NCBI GenBank assembly: GCA_030642405.1
Contig: DAOWNV010000026.1
Coordinates: 1-16,435 of the forward strand
Direction of reading: 5' to 3'
Source of the DNA: Desulfosarcina sp.
GTDB taxonomy: Bacteria; Desulfobacterota; Desulfobacteria; Desulfobacterales; Desulfosarcinaceae
Length of the DNA: 16,435 nt
The notes beneath the pieces were generated by a model. The model was not told where the DNA came from. It ran no database searches and worked only from the letters and a program-made list of their open reading frames with translations. Below, one piece after another: positions 1 to 7,860 of this stretch (its first letter is position 1; each line of letters starts with the position of its first letter). A program made the translations under genes and the position numbers.

Positions 1-235
1 CCTGATTAAATAATGGTTTAGAAAAACACAGTAAAGTTTGGAGTTGAGCGGTTGGCCACAAAAAGGAAGGTCAAAAATTTTAGTTCCCTTGGGTAATCTT
101 CTTAACCACGTTTTAAGATGTTGGAGGTGACACCCAGTTACTGAACAGCCTGCTGATTGGTAGTATCAGCTACAAGCCTTGAGAAAATAAAAAGAGAAAA
201 GGGCATCGGGCAACCTTGGCAAACGGGCTAAGTAA
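1..235. other. Non-coding left edge, no recognisable gene
   Basis: No convincing reading frame was found on either strand. A possible hairpin (GCTGAT at 152-157 against ATCAGC at 165-170) is visible. The stretch lies just beyond the 3' end of a decayed transposase fragment, so it may be leftover insertion-sequence DNA, but I recognise nothing specific. Confidence 0.5.
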
Positions 236-322
236 ACCATATTAAACCTCATCCGAGGTTTTGTAGTCAAGAGAAGAATGACCTCTTACGAAATTATAAG
301 ATTGAATCCACTTGGATAGACC
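236..322 (-). pseudogene. IS3-family transposase C-terminal remnant
   Basis: Read on the minus strand from 322, 26 codons give a peptide containing LSKWIQSYN, then HSSLDYKT and DEV. This is the characteristic C-terminal end of the IS3-family integrase-core (rve) transposase, usually of the form YN..RPHSSLGYKTP.EVYYG. A TAA at 242-244 interrupts the expected EVYYG ending, and the codons after it read Tyr-Gly. A TGA lies immediately upstream in frame at 323-325, and no homologous sequence is seen beyond it. The fragment is therefore broken at both ends and non-functional. The short hairpin AAACCTC/GAGGTTT (244-250 and 255-261) falls within this coding remnant. The family call comes from motif recognition only. 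Confidence 0.6.
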
Positions 323-345
323 TCACCAAAAATGCCTTGCATGTT

Positions 346-394
346 TCAATGAGTGACCTCCTTGTTTTAAGGGTAAAGGGTCAATGAGTGACCT
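346..394. repeat. 14-bp direct repeat TCAATGAGTGACCT, two copies
   Basis: Perfect copies lie at 346-359 and 381-394, start to start 35 bp apart. They sit just upstream (in the transposase's reading sense) of the IS3-type remnant. Closely spaced repeats of this kind occur at the ends of some insertion sequences such as the IS21 family, where they bind transposase, so this may be an abandoned element end. Binding sites for a regulator are an alternative. Confidence 0.5.
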
Positions 395-591
395 ATCATT
401 TTAACAGTGTAGAGATAATATACAGACTGCCCGAAGTCCATAGGTTCTGTCAATACAAAAAAAAGCCGATTGTCATGATTGATATCCTATCTCCTTCGTA
501 TTATTTCCTGAAACGCTTGGTAGCAGCCACCACAACGGGCAAGTTGACTGTTTACAGCCGGTAATGATTGAGATGTTACCAAAATACAAGT

Positions 592-620
592 TTGACAATA
601 CTGTCATCATTGGGTATCCT
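592..620 (+). promoter_or_regulatory. Sigma70-like promoter for ferredoxin/AOR operon
   Basis: A perfect TTGACA (592-597) is followed after 17 bases by TATCCT (615-620), which matches the -10 consensus at four of six positions. Transcription would start near 627 and leave a leader of about 85 bases before the ferredoxin start at 712. It is the best promoter-like pair upstream of the first gene. The call rests on sequence match only. Confidence 0.45.
593..606. promoter_or_regulatory. Operator-like palindrome over the -35 box
   Basis: TGACA-ATAC-TGTCA is a perfect inverted repeat of 5-bp arms that overlaps the -35 element of the putative promoter at 592-620. A repressor bound here would block RNA polymerase. 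No regulator gene lies in the window, and so short a palindrome could arise by chance. Confidence 0.25.
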
Positions 621-711
621 TTTTTTACCGCCGCACATAGCATGCAGATAAATTTTTAAGCGACATTGCACGCCCGGCATTGGGAGAGATTTAAAAAAGG
701 AGTCAATTACC

Positions 712-954
712 ATGGCAAAGTACAAAATAGAAGTAATTGCAGAAAAATGCACTGGCTGCTTAAGATGCCAGTTGGCCTGCTCCGATCTTTATTCAAAAAA
801 ATTCAACCCCGTGTCAGCAAGATTACAGGTGATATTTTCAGAGGAAGATGAATGTACGATTCTTTTTACCGATGACTGCATTCACTGTGGTATTTGTGCG
901 GATCATTGTTTTTATGATGCCATGGTCAAAACTAAAAAGGAGGTCAACTTATGA
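712..954 (+). CDS. Two-cluster 4Fe-4S ferredoxin paired with AOR
   Basis: An 80-residue protein with two complete 4Fe-4S motifs of the form CxxCxxCxxxC: Cys13, 16, 19, 23 and Cys56, 59, 62, 66. An extra Cys is at 48. This is the layout of small bacterial-type 8Fe-8S electron carriers, and similar subunits are often encoded directly in front of AOR-family tungsten enzymes. It has no signal peptide, so it should act in the cytoplasm, where it probably exchanges electrons with the enzyme encoded next. The start is supported by AAGGAG at 697-702, nine bases before the ATG. Its stop overlaps the following start in an ATGA (951-954), so the two are probably translationally coupled and made in fixed ratio. 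The electron partner is inferred from position. Confidence 0.9.
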   Translation: MAKYKIEVIAEKCTGCLRCQLACSDLYSKKFNPVSARLQVIFSEEDECTILFTDDCIHCGICADHCFYDAMVKTKKEVNL

Positions 955-2810
955 TCAAAGGTGGATTTGCAGGAAAAATACTTCATGTTGACCTGACCCG
1001 AAACACTACAAGGACCGTACCTCTGGATGAAGCGCTGGCAAAAAATTATATCGGCGGTCTGGGACTGACCATTAAGCTCGCATATGATGAGATTCAGCCC
1101 GGAGTGGATGCCCTGTCGCCGGAGAATATAATTGTTTTGGGTGCCGGGCCTCTGGTCGGCACAAACCTTCCTTCAACCTCGAGGGTCTATGCGGTTTCAA
1201 AACTGCCAACCAGCGGAACAGTTGGCTGGTGCGGCGCAGGTGGGGCTAATTTTGGCAGTCTTTTTAAAAATGCCGGGTTTGACCATGTCATTATCAAGGG
1301 CCGGGCAGCTCACCCGGTTTATCTTAAAATTGTCGACGACCATGTGACCATAGAAAGTGCAGATGACTTGTGGGGCTTGTCGGTGGACGCAACCGGCACG
1401 ATGCTGCGGAAAAAGTCGGACAACCAGATCGGCGTCCTGACTATCGGCCAGGCCGGAGAGCATCAGGTTCCATTTTCAATGGCCTTCCTGGATGGCATCT
1501 CGACAATGGGCAGGGGCGGGCTGGGTGCCGTTTTTGGTGCCAAAAATCTCAAAGCAATTTCTGTCAGGGGCACCCGGGGTGTTCAGGTGGCTGACAAGAA
1601 AAGATACGAGGCCCTTTTAAAACCTTTTCTCAAAACCATTCGCGAATATCCCTACCTCAAGGAGTGGCAGGATCTGGGGCTTGTGAAATCTTTTCCAATG
1701 ATTCCCATAGACGAATATTACGGCATGAAAAAAAGACGGATAGCCTGCGTCTCTTGTCCCATTGGGTGCAAGGACCTTGTTAAAATTCCGGACGGCGAAT
1801 TTCAGGGTCTCATGAAACGCACAAGCTCTGTCGCGAACCTCTACACACCGATCCTTTACGGATTTAAAGATTATCGTCAGTCCGTAAAATGCATGTCCAC
1901 CATCGACAAGTTTGGCCTGGACATGTTCGAATTCTTCGGTATCATGAATTTCACCAAATCACTTGTGGATCATGGCATTGTCCCACGGAACAGGATTGAG
2001 CCGGAAATCGCCATGGATTCCCTTGAATCCATGGAAGAATGGGCCAGAAAAATCAGCTACAGAGAAGGGTTTGGTGATATACTGGCAGGTGGATTCAACA
2101 AAATCATTCAGGAGTTTGGGCCAAAAGCAGAGGAACTGTCCCCGGTTCTGGTCAAAGGTATGCATCCCTATGCAGGACCGAAATCTGCCCTGCCCTGGGA
2201 TCTGTTTGGAACCATGGAGCTTGGACAGATATTGGATCCACGAGGGCCGCACGTGGGTGCAGGTGGTTCCCCCACCTATTTTGCCAGAAGACCGCTCGGA
2301 GTGTTTCCCAAACATTTCAAACGCATGGGAGTCCATGAAAAAGATGTCAAGCGAATCCTTCCCGGACATGGATCCCAGGACAAAGACCAGGAACTAAAAG
2401 TTGGTAGGTTGCTCAAATACTCACATCGGTGGTTTTCGATCCTTGGATCTCTTGGCATTTGTGCAAGGGCTGCCATCAACCGGTTTTACAATGCATCTCT
2501 TTGCGCTGAATTTTATGAAACAGTCACCGGAATTCCGACTGATTTACCTGGATTGCTCGAACGCGTGGACAGGGTTTGGACTTTATTGAGAATCACCAAT
2601 CTCAGGGAAGGATTGGACAGGAAAAATGAAACGCCTCCTGAAAAATGGTTCAAGGCATCCGGCTTCAAGAACTATCTCACGGATGAGCCATTGACAGTGA
2701 ATGAAGTGCAAGAAATGATCGGAGATTATTTCGAAGAATGGGGGTGGGACAGGGAGTCTGGTATACCGCCCCAGGAGCTTCTTGAAAGCATGGGATTAAA
2801 AGATATCTAA
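951..2810 (+). CDS. Aldehyde:ferredoxin oxidoreductase family protein (tungsten/molybdenum-bis-MGD)
   Basis: A 619-residue protein, the normal length for the AOR family. The start (GGFAGKILHVDL) and the stretch from about residue 30 to 110 match the family's N-terminal pterin-binding domain. The 4Fe-4S ligands appear as Cys266, Cys269 and Cys273 (CVSCPIGC), with Cys504 in LGIC as the probable fourth. Characterised members oxidise aldehydes to acids with ferredoxin, or run in reverse; relatives include the benzoyl-CoA reductase subunit BamB, so substrate cannot be read from family membership. A strong AAGGAGGT lies at 937-944. The gene overlaps the ferredoxin gene by four bases, which makes that protein the likely redox partner. 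The acyl-CoA synthetase and importer further on suggest a carboxylic acid or its aldehyde, but this is inference. No frameshift or missing Fe-S ligand is visible. Confidence 0.9.
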   Translation: MIKGGFAGKILHVDLTRNTTRTVPLDEALAKNYIGGLGLTIKLAYDEIQPGVDALSPENIIVLGAGPLVGTNLPSTSRVYAVSKLPTSGTVGWCGAGGANFGSLFKNAGFDHVIIKGRAAHPVYLKIVDDHVTIESADDLWGLSVDATGTMLRKKSDNQIGVLTIGQAGEHQVPFSMAFLDGISTMGRGGLGAVFGAKNLKAISVRGTRGVQVADKKRYEALLKPFLKTIREYPYLKEWQDLGLVKSFPMIPIDEYYGMKKRRIACVSCPIGCKDLVKIPDGEFQGLMKRTSSVANLYTPILYGFKDYRQSVKCMSTIDKFGLDMFEFFGIMNFTKSLVDHGIVPRNRIEPEIAMDSLESMEEWARKISYREGFGDILAGGFNKIIQEFGPKAEELSPVLVKGMHPYAGPKSALPWDLFGTMELGQILDPRGPHVGAGGSPTYFARRPLGVFPKHFKRMGVHEKDVKRILPGHGSQDKDQELKVGRLLKYSHRWFSILGSLGICARAAINRFYNASLCAEFYETVTGIPTDLPGLLERVDRVWTLLRITNLREGLDRKNETPPEKWFKASGFKNYLTDEPLTVNEVQEMIGDYFEEWGWDRESGIPPQELLESMGLKDI

Positions 2811-2929
2811 ATTTAGTTTCATGCTTTCTGAACAAAACAAGGGAGCACAATGGGGACAACCTGTTCTCGATCAAAAATTTCTGCTTCACCTAAATTCGAA
2901 AAATAAACATGTGAAAGGAGCTTATGCAA

Positions 2930-3943
2930 ATGGCAGCACCCCATGAGACGAAGCGAATCGGAACAGAACGGATTCAAAATATCGGTTTTGGTTTTAAGCA
3001 CGCCGGCATCTTAATGGCAGCCATCGAGTTGGGCCTGTTTACTAAGGTCTCTGAAGGCGCCGGCACCACGGAGGAGATAGCAAGGGCATGTTCCATTTCT
3101 TCGCTGAATGCGGAGAGACTAGTCGTGGCCTGCGCGGCTCTGGACCTGCTCGAGAAAAAGGAGGGAAGATATGTAAACGCACAGGATGTGGAAATATATC
3201 TGGTGGAAAGCAATCAGCGTTATTTTGGGACATGGTTACTCATGGGAAAAAGGGACTTTGCAGATTGGGTCAACCTGGGTGAACGGCTGAAAGATCCTAA
3301 GCCACCATCGGTACTGGGGATTTACGGAAAAATTACACCTGAATACGCCGAGATGCTCACCCGGGCCATGTTCAACGTAGGTCTTGGAGCCGGCAGCAAG
3401 CTTGGAAAACAATTCGATTTTTCCAAGTACAAGCTTGTCATAGACCTGGGTGGGGGGTCTGGCGCATACTGTGTCTCCCTGTGCAGGCGCTTTCCCAACC
3501 TTCATGCCATTGTACTCGACTTTCCAGAGGTGTGCCGGGTGACTGATGAGTTGATCGCCGATGTCGGTCTTTCCGACAGAATCAAGACCCATGGCGGTGA
3601 TTTTACACAAGACCCCTTCCCCGAAGGTGCTGATGCCATCATGCTGAACGGCAACCTGACGCAATACGGAGTGGATGAGGTCCTGGCCATTGTTGAAAGG
3701 GCATTTTCCGCTCTGCCATCAGGTGGGGTCATGCATATCATCGCAGAGAACTTGAATGATGAAAAAACAGGACCAAAGATTGCAGCAACCTGGTCCATGC
3801 ATGAAGCACTGTTTGGGAGCAAGGGCCGGGCCCACAGTGATTCCGAAGTCTGTGGATACCTGAAAAACGCAGGTTTTACTGATGTTCATGTTACTGAATT
3901 TGTTCACAACGTTCTCCAGCGTGTGACGGGCTTCAAACCCTGA
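2930..3943 (+). CDS. SAM-dependent methyltransferase, O-methyltransferase (Methyltransf_2) fold
   Basis: A 337-residue protein counted from the ATG at 2930. The ribosome site AAAGGAG (2914-2920) is nine bases from that ATG but only three from the in-frame ATG at 2924, so the later start is preferred. Residues about 8-95 form the winged-helix dimerisation domain typical of caffeate/hydroxyindole-type O-methyltransferases. The SAM-binding motif I is DLGGGSG at about 172-178, and an acidic residue follows in VLDFPEV at about 195-201. The family usually has a catalytic His in an LHDW-like motif; here the matching stretch reads NLTQYG (about 242-247) with no His. Substrate and even O-methylation are therefore unsure, and C-methylation or another SAM chemistry is possible. 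It follows the AOR gene after 119 bases, possibly in the same transcript. Confidence 0.8.
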   Translation: MAAPHETKRIGTERIQNIGFGFKHAGILMAAIELGLFTKVSEGAGTTEEIARACSISSLNAERLVVACAALDLLEKKEGRYVNAQDVEIYLVESNQRYFGTWLLMGKRDFADWVNLGERLKDPKPPSVLGIYGKITPEYAEMLTRAMFNVGLGAGSKLGKQFDFSKYKLVIDLGGGSGAYCVSLCRRFPNLHAIVLDFPEVCRVTDELIADVGLSDRIKTHGGDFTQDPFPEGADAIMLNGNLTQYGVDEVLAIVERAFSALPSGGVMHIIAENLNDEKTGPKIAATWSMHEALFGSKGRAHSDSEVCGYLKNAGFTDVHVTEFVHNVLQRVTGFKP

Positions 3944-4086
3944 TCCTGATATAAGTGATAACAGTCAGATTGATTTTACATTAGGTATGGTACAGGTAGG
4001 GAATACCAATGTCGACAAGGAGTAAGGCAAGCTCCTATCTGTAAACCCTATAATTGAACCCGCAACATCCTGTAGCCGGATTTTAC

Positions 4087-4115
4087 TTGACACAAAAGAC
4101 CATATCTCCTATATA
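4087..4115 (+). promoter_or_regulatory. Sigma70-like promoter for the liv operon
   Basis: A perfect TTGACA (4087-4092) is followed after a 17-base spacer by TATATA (4110-4115) in an AT-rich setting. The predicted start near 4122 would give a leader of about 320 bases before livF. The TATAAA at 4391-4396 is closer to the gene but lacks a well spaced -35 partner. Confidence 0.5.
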
Positions 4116-4406
4116 TCCCGTTTAAAAAAATGGGCTTCTTATCACCCACCTCATCTCACCTCACTTTAACCTGCAGGCTTCCGACATGCGGGACCGTTTA
4201 AAATAATAGGTGTCATAAATCAGGGGGCCGTATGGAGCCGAATTGCAAAACGGACCATCGTGATTCGATCCACAGCAAGATTATGCGGCTTTTTAAAAAA
4301 GAGTTTCGTATGCCTCGACGAGCTTGTTAGACGTCTATTTTGGTGGGTCTTTGGTGCAGGGCCTTGGCCTAAAATTCAAAGAGATCCGGCTATAAAGGCG
4401 GTATCG

Positions 4407-4430
4407 ATCAATCAATCAATCAATCAATCA
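4407..4430. repeat. (ATCA)6 tetranucleotide microsatellite before livF
   Basis: Six perfect tandem copies of ATCA end twelve bases before the livF start codon. They are followed by an AT-rich AATTAAATAAATA spacer. No Shine-Dalgarno sequence is visible between the repeat and the ATG. Tetranucleotide tracts at this position can change length by slipped-strand mispairing and so alter expression. Confidence 0.9.
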
Positions 4431-4442
4431 ATTAAATAAATA

Positions 4443-5237
4443 ATGCTTAAAGTCAACAACATAGAAGTCGTTTACAATGATGTCATCCTGGTGCTGAAAG
4501 GGATATCCTTAGAGGTGCCCGACGGTGCGGTCGTAGCTCTTCTCGGAGCTAACGGTGCTGGTAAAACTACCACGCTCAAGGCCATTTCCGGCATTTTGGA
4601 TTCTCAAAACGGAGAACTGGAAGACGGTCAAATCGAGTTTATGGGAAATCCCATTCATCGATTGGATCCTGATAGAATTGTAAAAAAGGGCATTACAATG
4701 GTTCCCGAAGGTCGCAGAGTATTCGAAAACCTGAACGTCATGGAAAATATAAAGATCGGTGCTCACACAAGGACCGACAGGCGGCAGGTAAAAAGAGATG
4801 TTGAGAAGACGTTTGATTATTTTCCTGTGCTGGAAGGTAGAAAAGATCGGCTTGCCATATTTCTTTCAGGTGGGGAGCAGCAGATGCTTGTTATCTGCCG
4901 GGCTCTCATATCCAAACCAAAGCTTATGATGCTGGATGAACCTTCGCTGGGTCTTGCCCCCCTACTAGTAAAAGAAATCTTTGCAATGCTCAGGGTAGTT
5001 AATGACAAACAGAAGACGGGCATCCTGCTTGTTGAACAAAACGCTCGGGTAGCACTCAATTTCGCCAAATATGGTTATATCATGGAGAACGGCAAAATCG
5101 TTCTGGATGGCCCTACCGATCTTCTGGTTAAAAATAAAGATGTCAAGGAGTTCTATTTGGGCGTAACCGATAAAATGGAAAAAAAGAGCTATGCCCAGGT
5201 CAAACATTACAAACGACGCAAAAGATGGCTCTCATAA
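4443..5237 (+). CDS. livF: Branched-chain-type ABC transporter ATP-binding protein LivF
   Basis: A 264-residue cytoplasmic ATPase, one of the two nucleotide-binding subunits of a HAAT/LIV importer. Walker A is GANGAGKT (35-42), the ABC signature is LSGGEQQ (141-147) and Walker B is LMMLDEP (161-167). The switch position reads VEQN (197-200) with Gln instead of the usual His, which is normal in LivF and separates it from LivG. The C-terminus carries a basic tail of about 20 residues beyond the usual end, rich in Lys and Arg. The start ATG lacks a visible ribosome site and is preceded by the ATCA microsatellite. It is the first gene of the six-gene transport and activation set, and livG follows after 15 bases. 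Confidence 0.93.
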   Translation: MLKVNNIEVVYNDVILVLKGISLEVPDGAVVALLGANGAGKTTTLKAISGILDSQNGELEDGQIEFMGNPIHRLDPDRIVKKGITMVPEGRRVFENLNVMENIKIGAHTRTDRRQVKRDVEKTFDYFPVLEGRKDRLAIFLSGGEQQMLVICRALISKPKLMMLDEPSLGLAPLLVKEIFAMLRVVNDKQKTGILLVEQNARVALNFAKYGYIMENGKIVLDGPTDLLVKNKDVKEFYLGVTDKMEKKSYAQVKHYKRRKRWLS

Positions 5238-5252
5238 AGGAAGTCAATCCCA

Positions 5253-6017
5253 ATGGATCTGCTGGAAATCAGACAATTATCATTGAATTTTAGTGGTATT
5301 GTAGCACTCAGTGACGTGCACATGGCCGTAAAAAAAGGACAGATTCACGCCATCATCGGTCCCAACGGAGCCGGCAAGACATCTCTTTTCAACTGCCTTA
5401 GCGGCGTCTATGTTCCTACCGAAGGTGACATCCTTGTTGAAGGCAAGAGTATTATCGGCTTAAAACCTCATAAAATTGCTAAGTTGGGAATTGCTCGTAC
5501 CTTCCAGAACATTGAACTTTTTGCCAACATGAATGTTATCGACAACCTGCTTTTGGGCCGTCATATACACATGAAATCGGGTCCTTTCAGTGGTTCCTTT
5601 TTTATCGGCAAGACACTCAGGGAAGAGGTGAAAAACCGCCTGAAAGTGGAAGAAATCATAGACTTCCTGGAGATTGAAAAAGTCAGAAAACAACTGGTGG
5701 GCTCCCTGCCTTACGGCATTCAAAAAAGGGTTGAATTGGGTCGGGCACTGACTATGAATCCAAAAATTCTTCTTCTGGATGAACCTGCGGCAGGAATGAA
5801 CCTGGAGGAGACAGAGGACATTGCCCGGTTTGTCCTGGATATTAACGAGGAATTGGGGATAACTATTCTCCTGGTAGAACACGACATGGGCGTGGTCATG
5901 GATATTGTAGATGAGATTACCGTACTTGACTTCGGTTCCCAAGTTGCAAATGGGAGTCCCCGGGAAATCCAGGCAAATCCCAAAGTCATAGAAGCATACT
6001 TAGGGCAGGAAGAGTAG
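5253..6017 (+). CDS. livG: Branched-chain-type ABC transporter ATP-binding protein LivG
   Basis: A 254-residue ATPase and partner of LivF. Walker A is GPNGAGKT (36-43), followed by the Q-loop region ARTFQNIELF (81-90). The degenerate signature LPYGIQKR (152-159) is typical of LivG, Walker B is ILLLDEP (172-178) and the switch is VEHDM (208-212). AAAGGAAG at 5236-5243 serves as ribosome site, its first bases overlapping the livF stop. Only three bases separate it from the acyl-CoA synthetase start. Together with LivF it would power import by LivH and LivM. Length and motifs are normal. Confidence 0.94.
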   Translation: MDLLEIRQLSLNFSGIVALSDVHMAVKKGQIHAIIGPNGAGKTSLFNCLSGVYVPTEGDILVEGKSIIGLKPHKIAKLGIARTFQNIELFANMNVIDNLLLGRHIHMKSGPFSGSFFIGKTLREEVKNRLKVEEIIDFLEIEKVRKQLVGSLPYGIQKRVELGRALTMNPKILLLDEPAAGMNLEETEDIARFVLDINEELGITILLVEHDMGVVMDIVDEITVLDFGSQVANGSPREIQANPKVIEAYLGQEE

Positions 6018-6020
6018 CAC

Positions 6021-7820
6021 ATGAAAGAAAATACCATCCCGAAACTATTCTATAGGAACATGAATCTTTTCCGGAACAAGGTTGCCCTGAGGGAAAAGGA
6101 CTTGGGTATCTGGCAGGGCGTCACATGGAAGGATTACTGGGACCATACCTGTTTTTTCGCCCTGGGCCTCAAAAAACTTGGTCTGGAAAAAGGGGACAAG
6201 GTTTCTATTCTCGGGGATAATTGCAGGGAATGGCTGTATGCGGATATGGCCGCACAGTCTTCAGGGGCTGTAACCGTGGGTATCTATCCCACGGACGTTG
6301 CGTCCCAGGTGAAATATGTCCTGGAAAACTCCGAATCCAGATTCGTGATCTGCAAGGATCAGGAGCAGGTGGACAAGGTCCTGGAAGTAAAAGACGAGCT
6401 TTTTTTGTTGAAAATGGTCATTGTTATAGACATGAAAGGCCTTCGTCGATACAAGGATCCTATGATCATCAGCTTCAGGAAAGTGGAGGAGTCTGGTGAG
6501 ACTCTTCACAGGGAAGAGCCCAGTCTGTTTAAAAAAATGGTGCAGCATACAAATCCGGACGATGTTGCCATCATTGTTTACACATCCGGTACTACGGGAA
6601 AGCCAAAAGGTGCCATGATCAGCCAGGAAAACATGATGGCCATGATAAAAGGTCTTTCCCAGGTGCTTGAGTTTCGCGAAGGCGATACCTTTGTATCGGC
6701 GCTCCCACTGTGCCACGTTGCGGAGCGGATGTTTTCCCTGATATTTCCCATGTGGGCGGTCTGTACTGTGAGCTTTGCTGAGAGTGTAGCCACGCTTCAG
6801 GACGATATGAAAGAGATCTCGCCTACCGCCTTCTTTAATGTGCCACGTATCTGGGAGAAAATCCATTCCAACATTATGATCAAAATGGAAGACGCTGTTT
6901 TTTTTAAACGATGGATCTTCAAGGCCATGATGCCCATCGGCCATAGGGTTGCTGAATACAAGCTTGCGTTCCAACCCGTTCCCGTTCAATGGAAAATCCT
7001 TTACGGTATTGCTTACATGTTCTTGTTCCGGGCCCTTAGAAACCAATTGGGATTACTGGAGGCGAAGATCATAGTGAGCGGCGCAGCCCCGTTGTCATCT
7101 GATATCATGAAGTTCTTCCATGCCATTGGTCTTCCCATCCGCGAATGTTACGGAATGACTGAAATGAGCGGGATATCCTTTATGCCTAAAAATGGAGAAA
7201 TCAAGATCGGCGGTGTGGTCGGAAAGCCGATTCCGGGAGTTGAATTCAGGATAAAAGAGGATGGGGAAATTATTCAGAGGGGAAGATCCGTATTCAAAGG
7301 TTACTACGGCAATCCAGAGGCTACCAGAGCGACTATACGTGATGGCTGGGTTCATACAGGTGATGTGGGCGAGTTAGATCAAGACGGCAATCTCAAACTG
7401 ACGGACCGTAAAAAGGATATCATCATAACCGCAGGCGGCAAGAACATTGCTCCCTCGGAAATAGAAAACAAACTTAAATTCAGCCGGTTTGTTAATGAGG
7501 CTATTGTGATCGGCGACCGCAGGAAGTATCTGAGTTGTCTGATCCAAATTGAACTGTTAAATGTGGAGAACTGGGCACAGAACAATAAAATTCCCTATAC
7601 CAATTACAAAAGCCTGGCCACTCATCCTGAAGTTTATAAACTCATTCAAGGGGAAGTAGAAAATGCCAACAAGCATTTTGCAAGGGTAGAAACCATAAAG
7701 AAATTTACCATTTTTGATAAGGAACTTGATCCTGACGACCAGGAAGTGACAGCTACTATGAAAGTCAAACGCTCTACTATCGAGAAGAAGTTTAAAAAAA
7801 GTATTGACGCCATGTATTAA
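6021..7820 (+). CDS. AMP-forming acyl-CoA synthetase (long-chain, FadD15-like)
   Basis: A 599-residue ANL-superfamily enzyme that would activate a carboxylic acid with ATP and CoA via an acyl-adenylate. The ATP-binding loop YTSGTTGKPKG is at 187-197, YGMTE at 377-381, HTGD at 445-448, and the hinge region DRKKDIII at 462-469 is followed by GGKN. The likely catalytic lysine near the C-terminus is in TATMKVKR (577-584). Overall length and the C-terminal part resemble the long-chain FadD15/AMP-ligase group rather than short-chain acetyl-CoA synthetases, but chain length or aromatic specificity cannot be assigned from motifs. It begins three bases after livG and ends 40 bases before livH, so it is built into the importer operon. 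This argues that the imported substrate is a carboxylic acid that is trapped as its CoA ester. Confidence 0.92.
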   Translation: MKENTIPKLFYRNMNLFRNKVALREKDLGIWQGVTWKDYWDHTCFFALGLKKLGLEKGDKVSILGDNCREWLYADMAAQSSGAVTVGIYPTDVASQVKYVLENSESRFVICKDQEQVDKVLEVKDELFLLKMVIVIDMKGLRRYKDPMIISFRKVEESGETLHREEPSLFKKMVQHTNPDDVAIIVYTSGTTGKPKGAMISQENMMAMIKGLSQVLEFREGDTFVSALPLCHVAERMFSLIFPMWAVCTVSFAESVATLQDDMKEISPTAFFNVPRIWEKIHSNIMIKMEDAVFFKRWIFKAMMPIGHRVAEYKLAFQPVPVQWKILYGIAYMFLFRALRNQLGLLEAKIIVSGAAPLSSDIMKFFHAIGLPIRECYGMTEMSGISFMPKNGEIKIGGVVGKPIPGVEFRIKEDGEIIQRGRSVFKGYYGNPEATRATIRDGWVHTGDVGELDQDGNLKLTDRKKDIIITAGGKNIAPSEIENKLKFSRFVNEAIVIGDRRKYLSCLIQIELLNVENWAQNNKIPYTNYKSLATHPEVYKLIQGEVENANKHFARVETIKKFTIFDKELDPDDQEVTATMKVKRSTIEKKFKKSIDAMY

Positions 7821-7860
7821 CCTTGTTGTGCTGCGGCCCAATCAGGTAAGGAGTCCTCCA

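Larger units (their letters stand above)
3944..4442. other. Non-coding gap between methyltransferase and transporter operon
   Basis: A 499-base stretch with no convincing gene on either strand. It holds a sigma70-like promoter at 4087-4115 and a tetranucleotide microsatellite at 4407-4430. Only weak inverted repeats are present, for example AGGAG/CTCCT at 4018-4022 and 4032-4036. No strong terminator with a T-run follows the methyltransferase. The roughly 320-base leader between promoter and livF is unusually long and could carry RNA regulation, but I cannot identify a known riboswitch. Confidence 0.6.

Noticed and set aside
4018..4036. AGGAG/CTCCT hairpin after the methyltransferase as a terminator
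   Set aside because: Five-pair stem, nine-base loop and no following T-run.
4391..4396. TATAAA as the livF -10 box
   Set aside because: The only -35-like sequence (TTGGCC at 4364-4369) is 21 bases away, too far; the pair at 4087-4115 is better.
6261..7046. 261-codon open frame antisense to the acyl-CoA synthetase
   Set aside because: No family features and no ribosome site; it is a shadow of the strongly conserved gene on the plus strand.
7804..7860. Longer start for LivH
   Set aside because: There is no ribosome site and it overlaps the synthetase gene, while TAAGGAG sits at the right distance before 7861.
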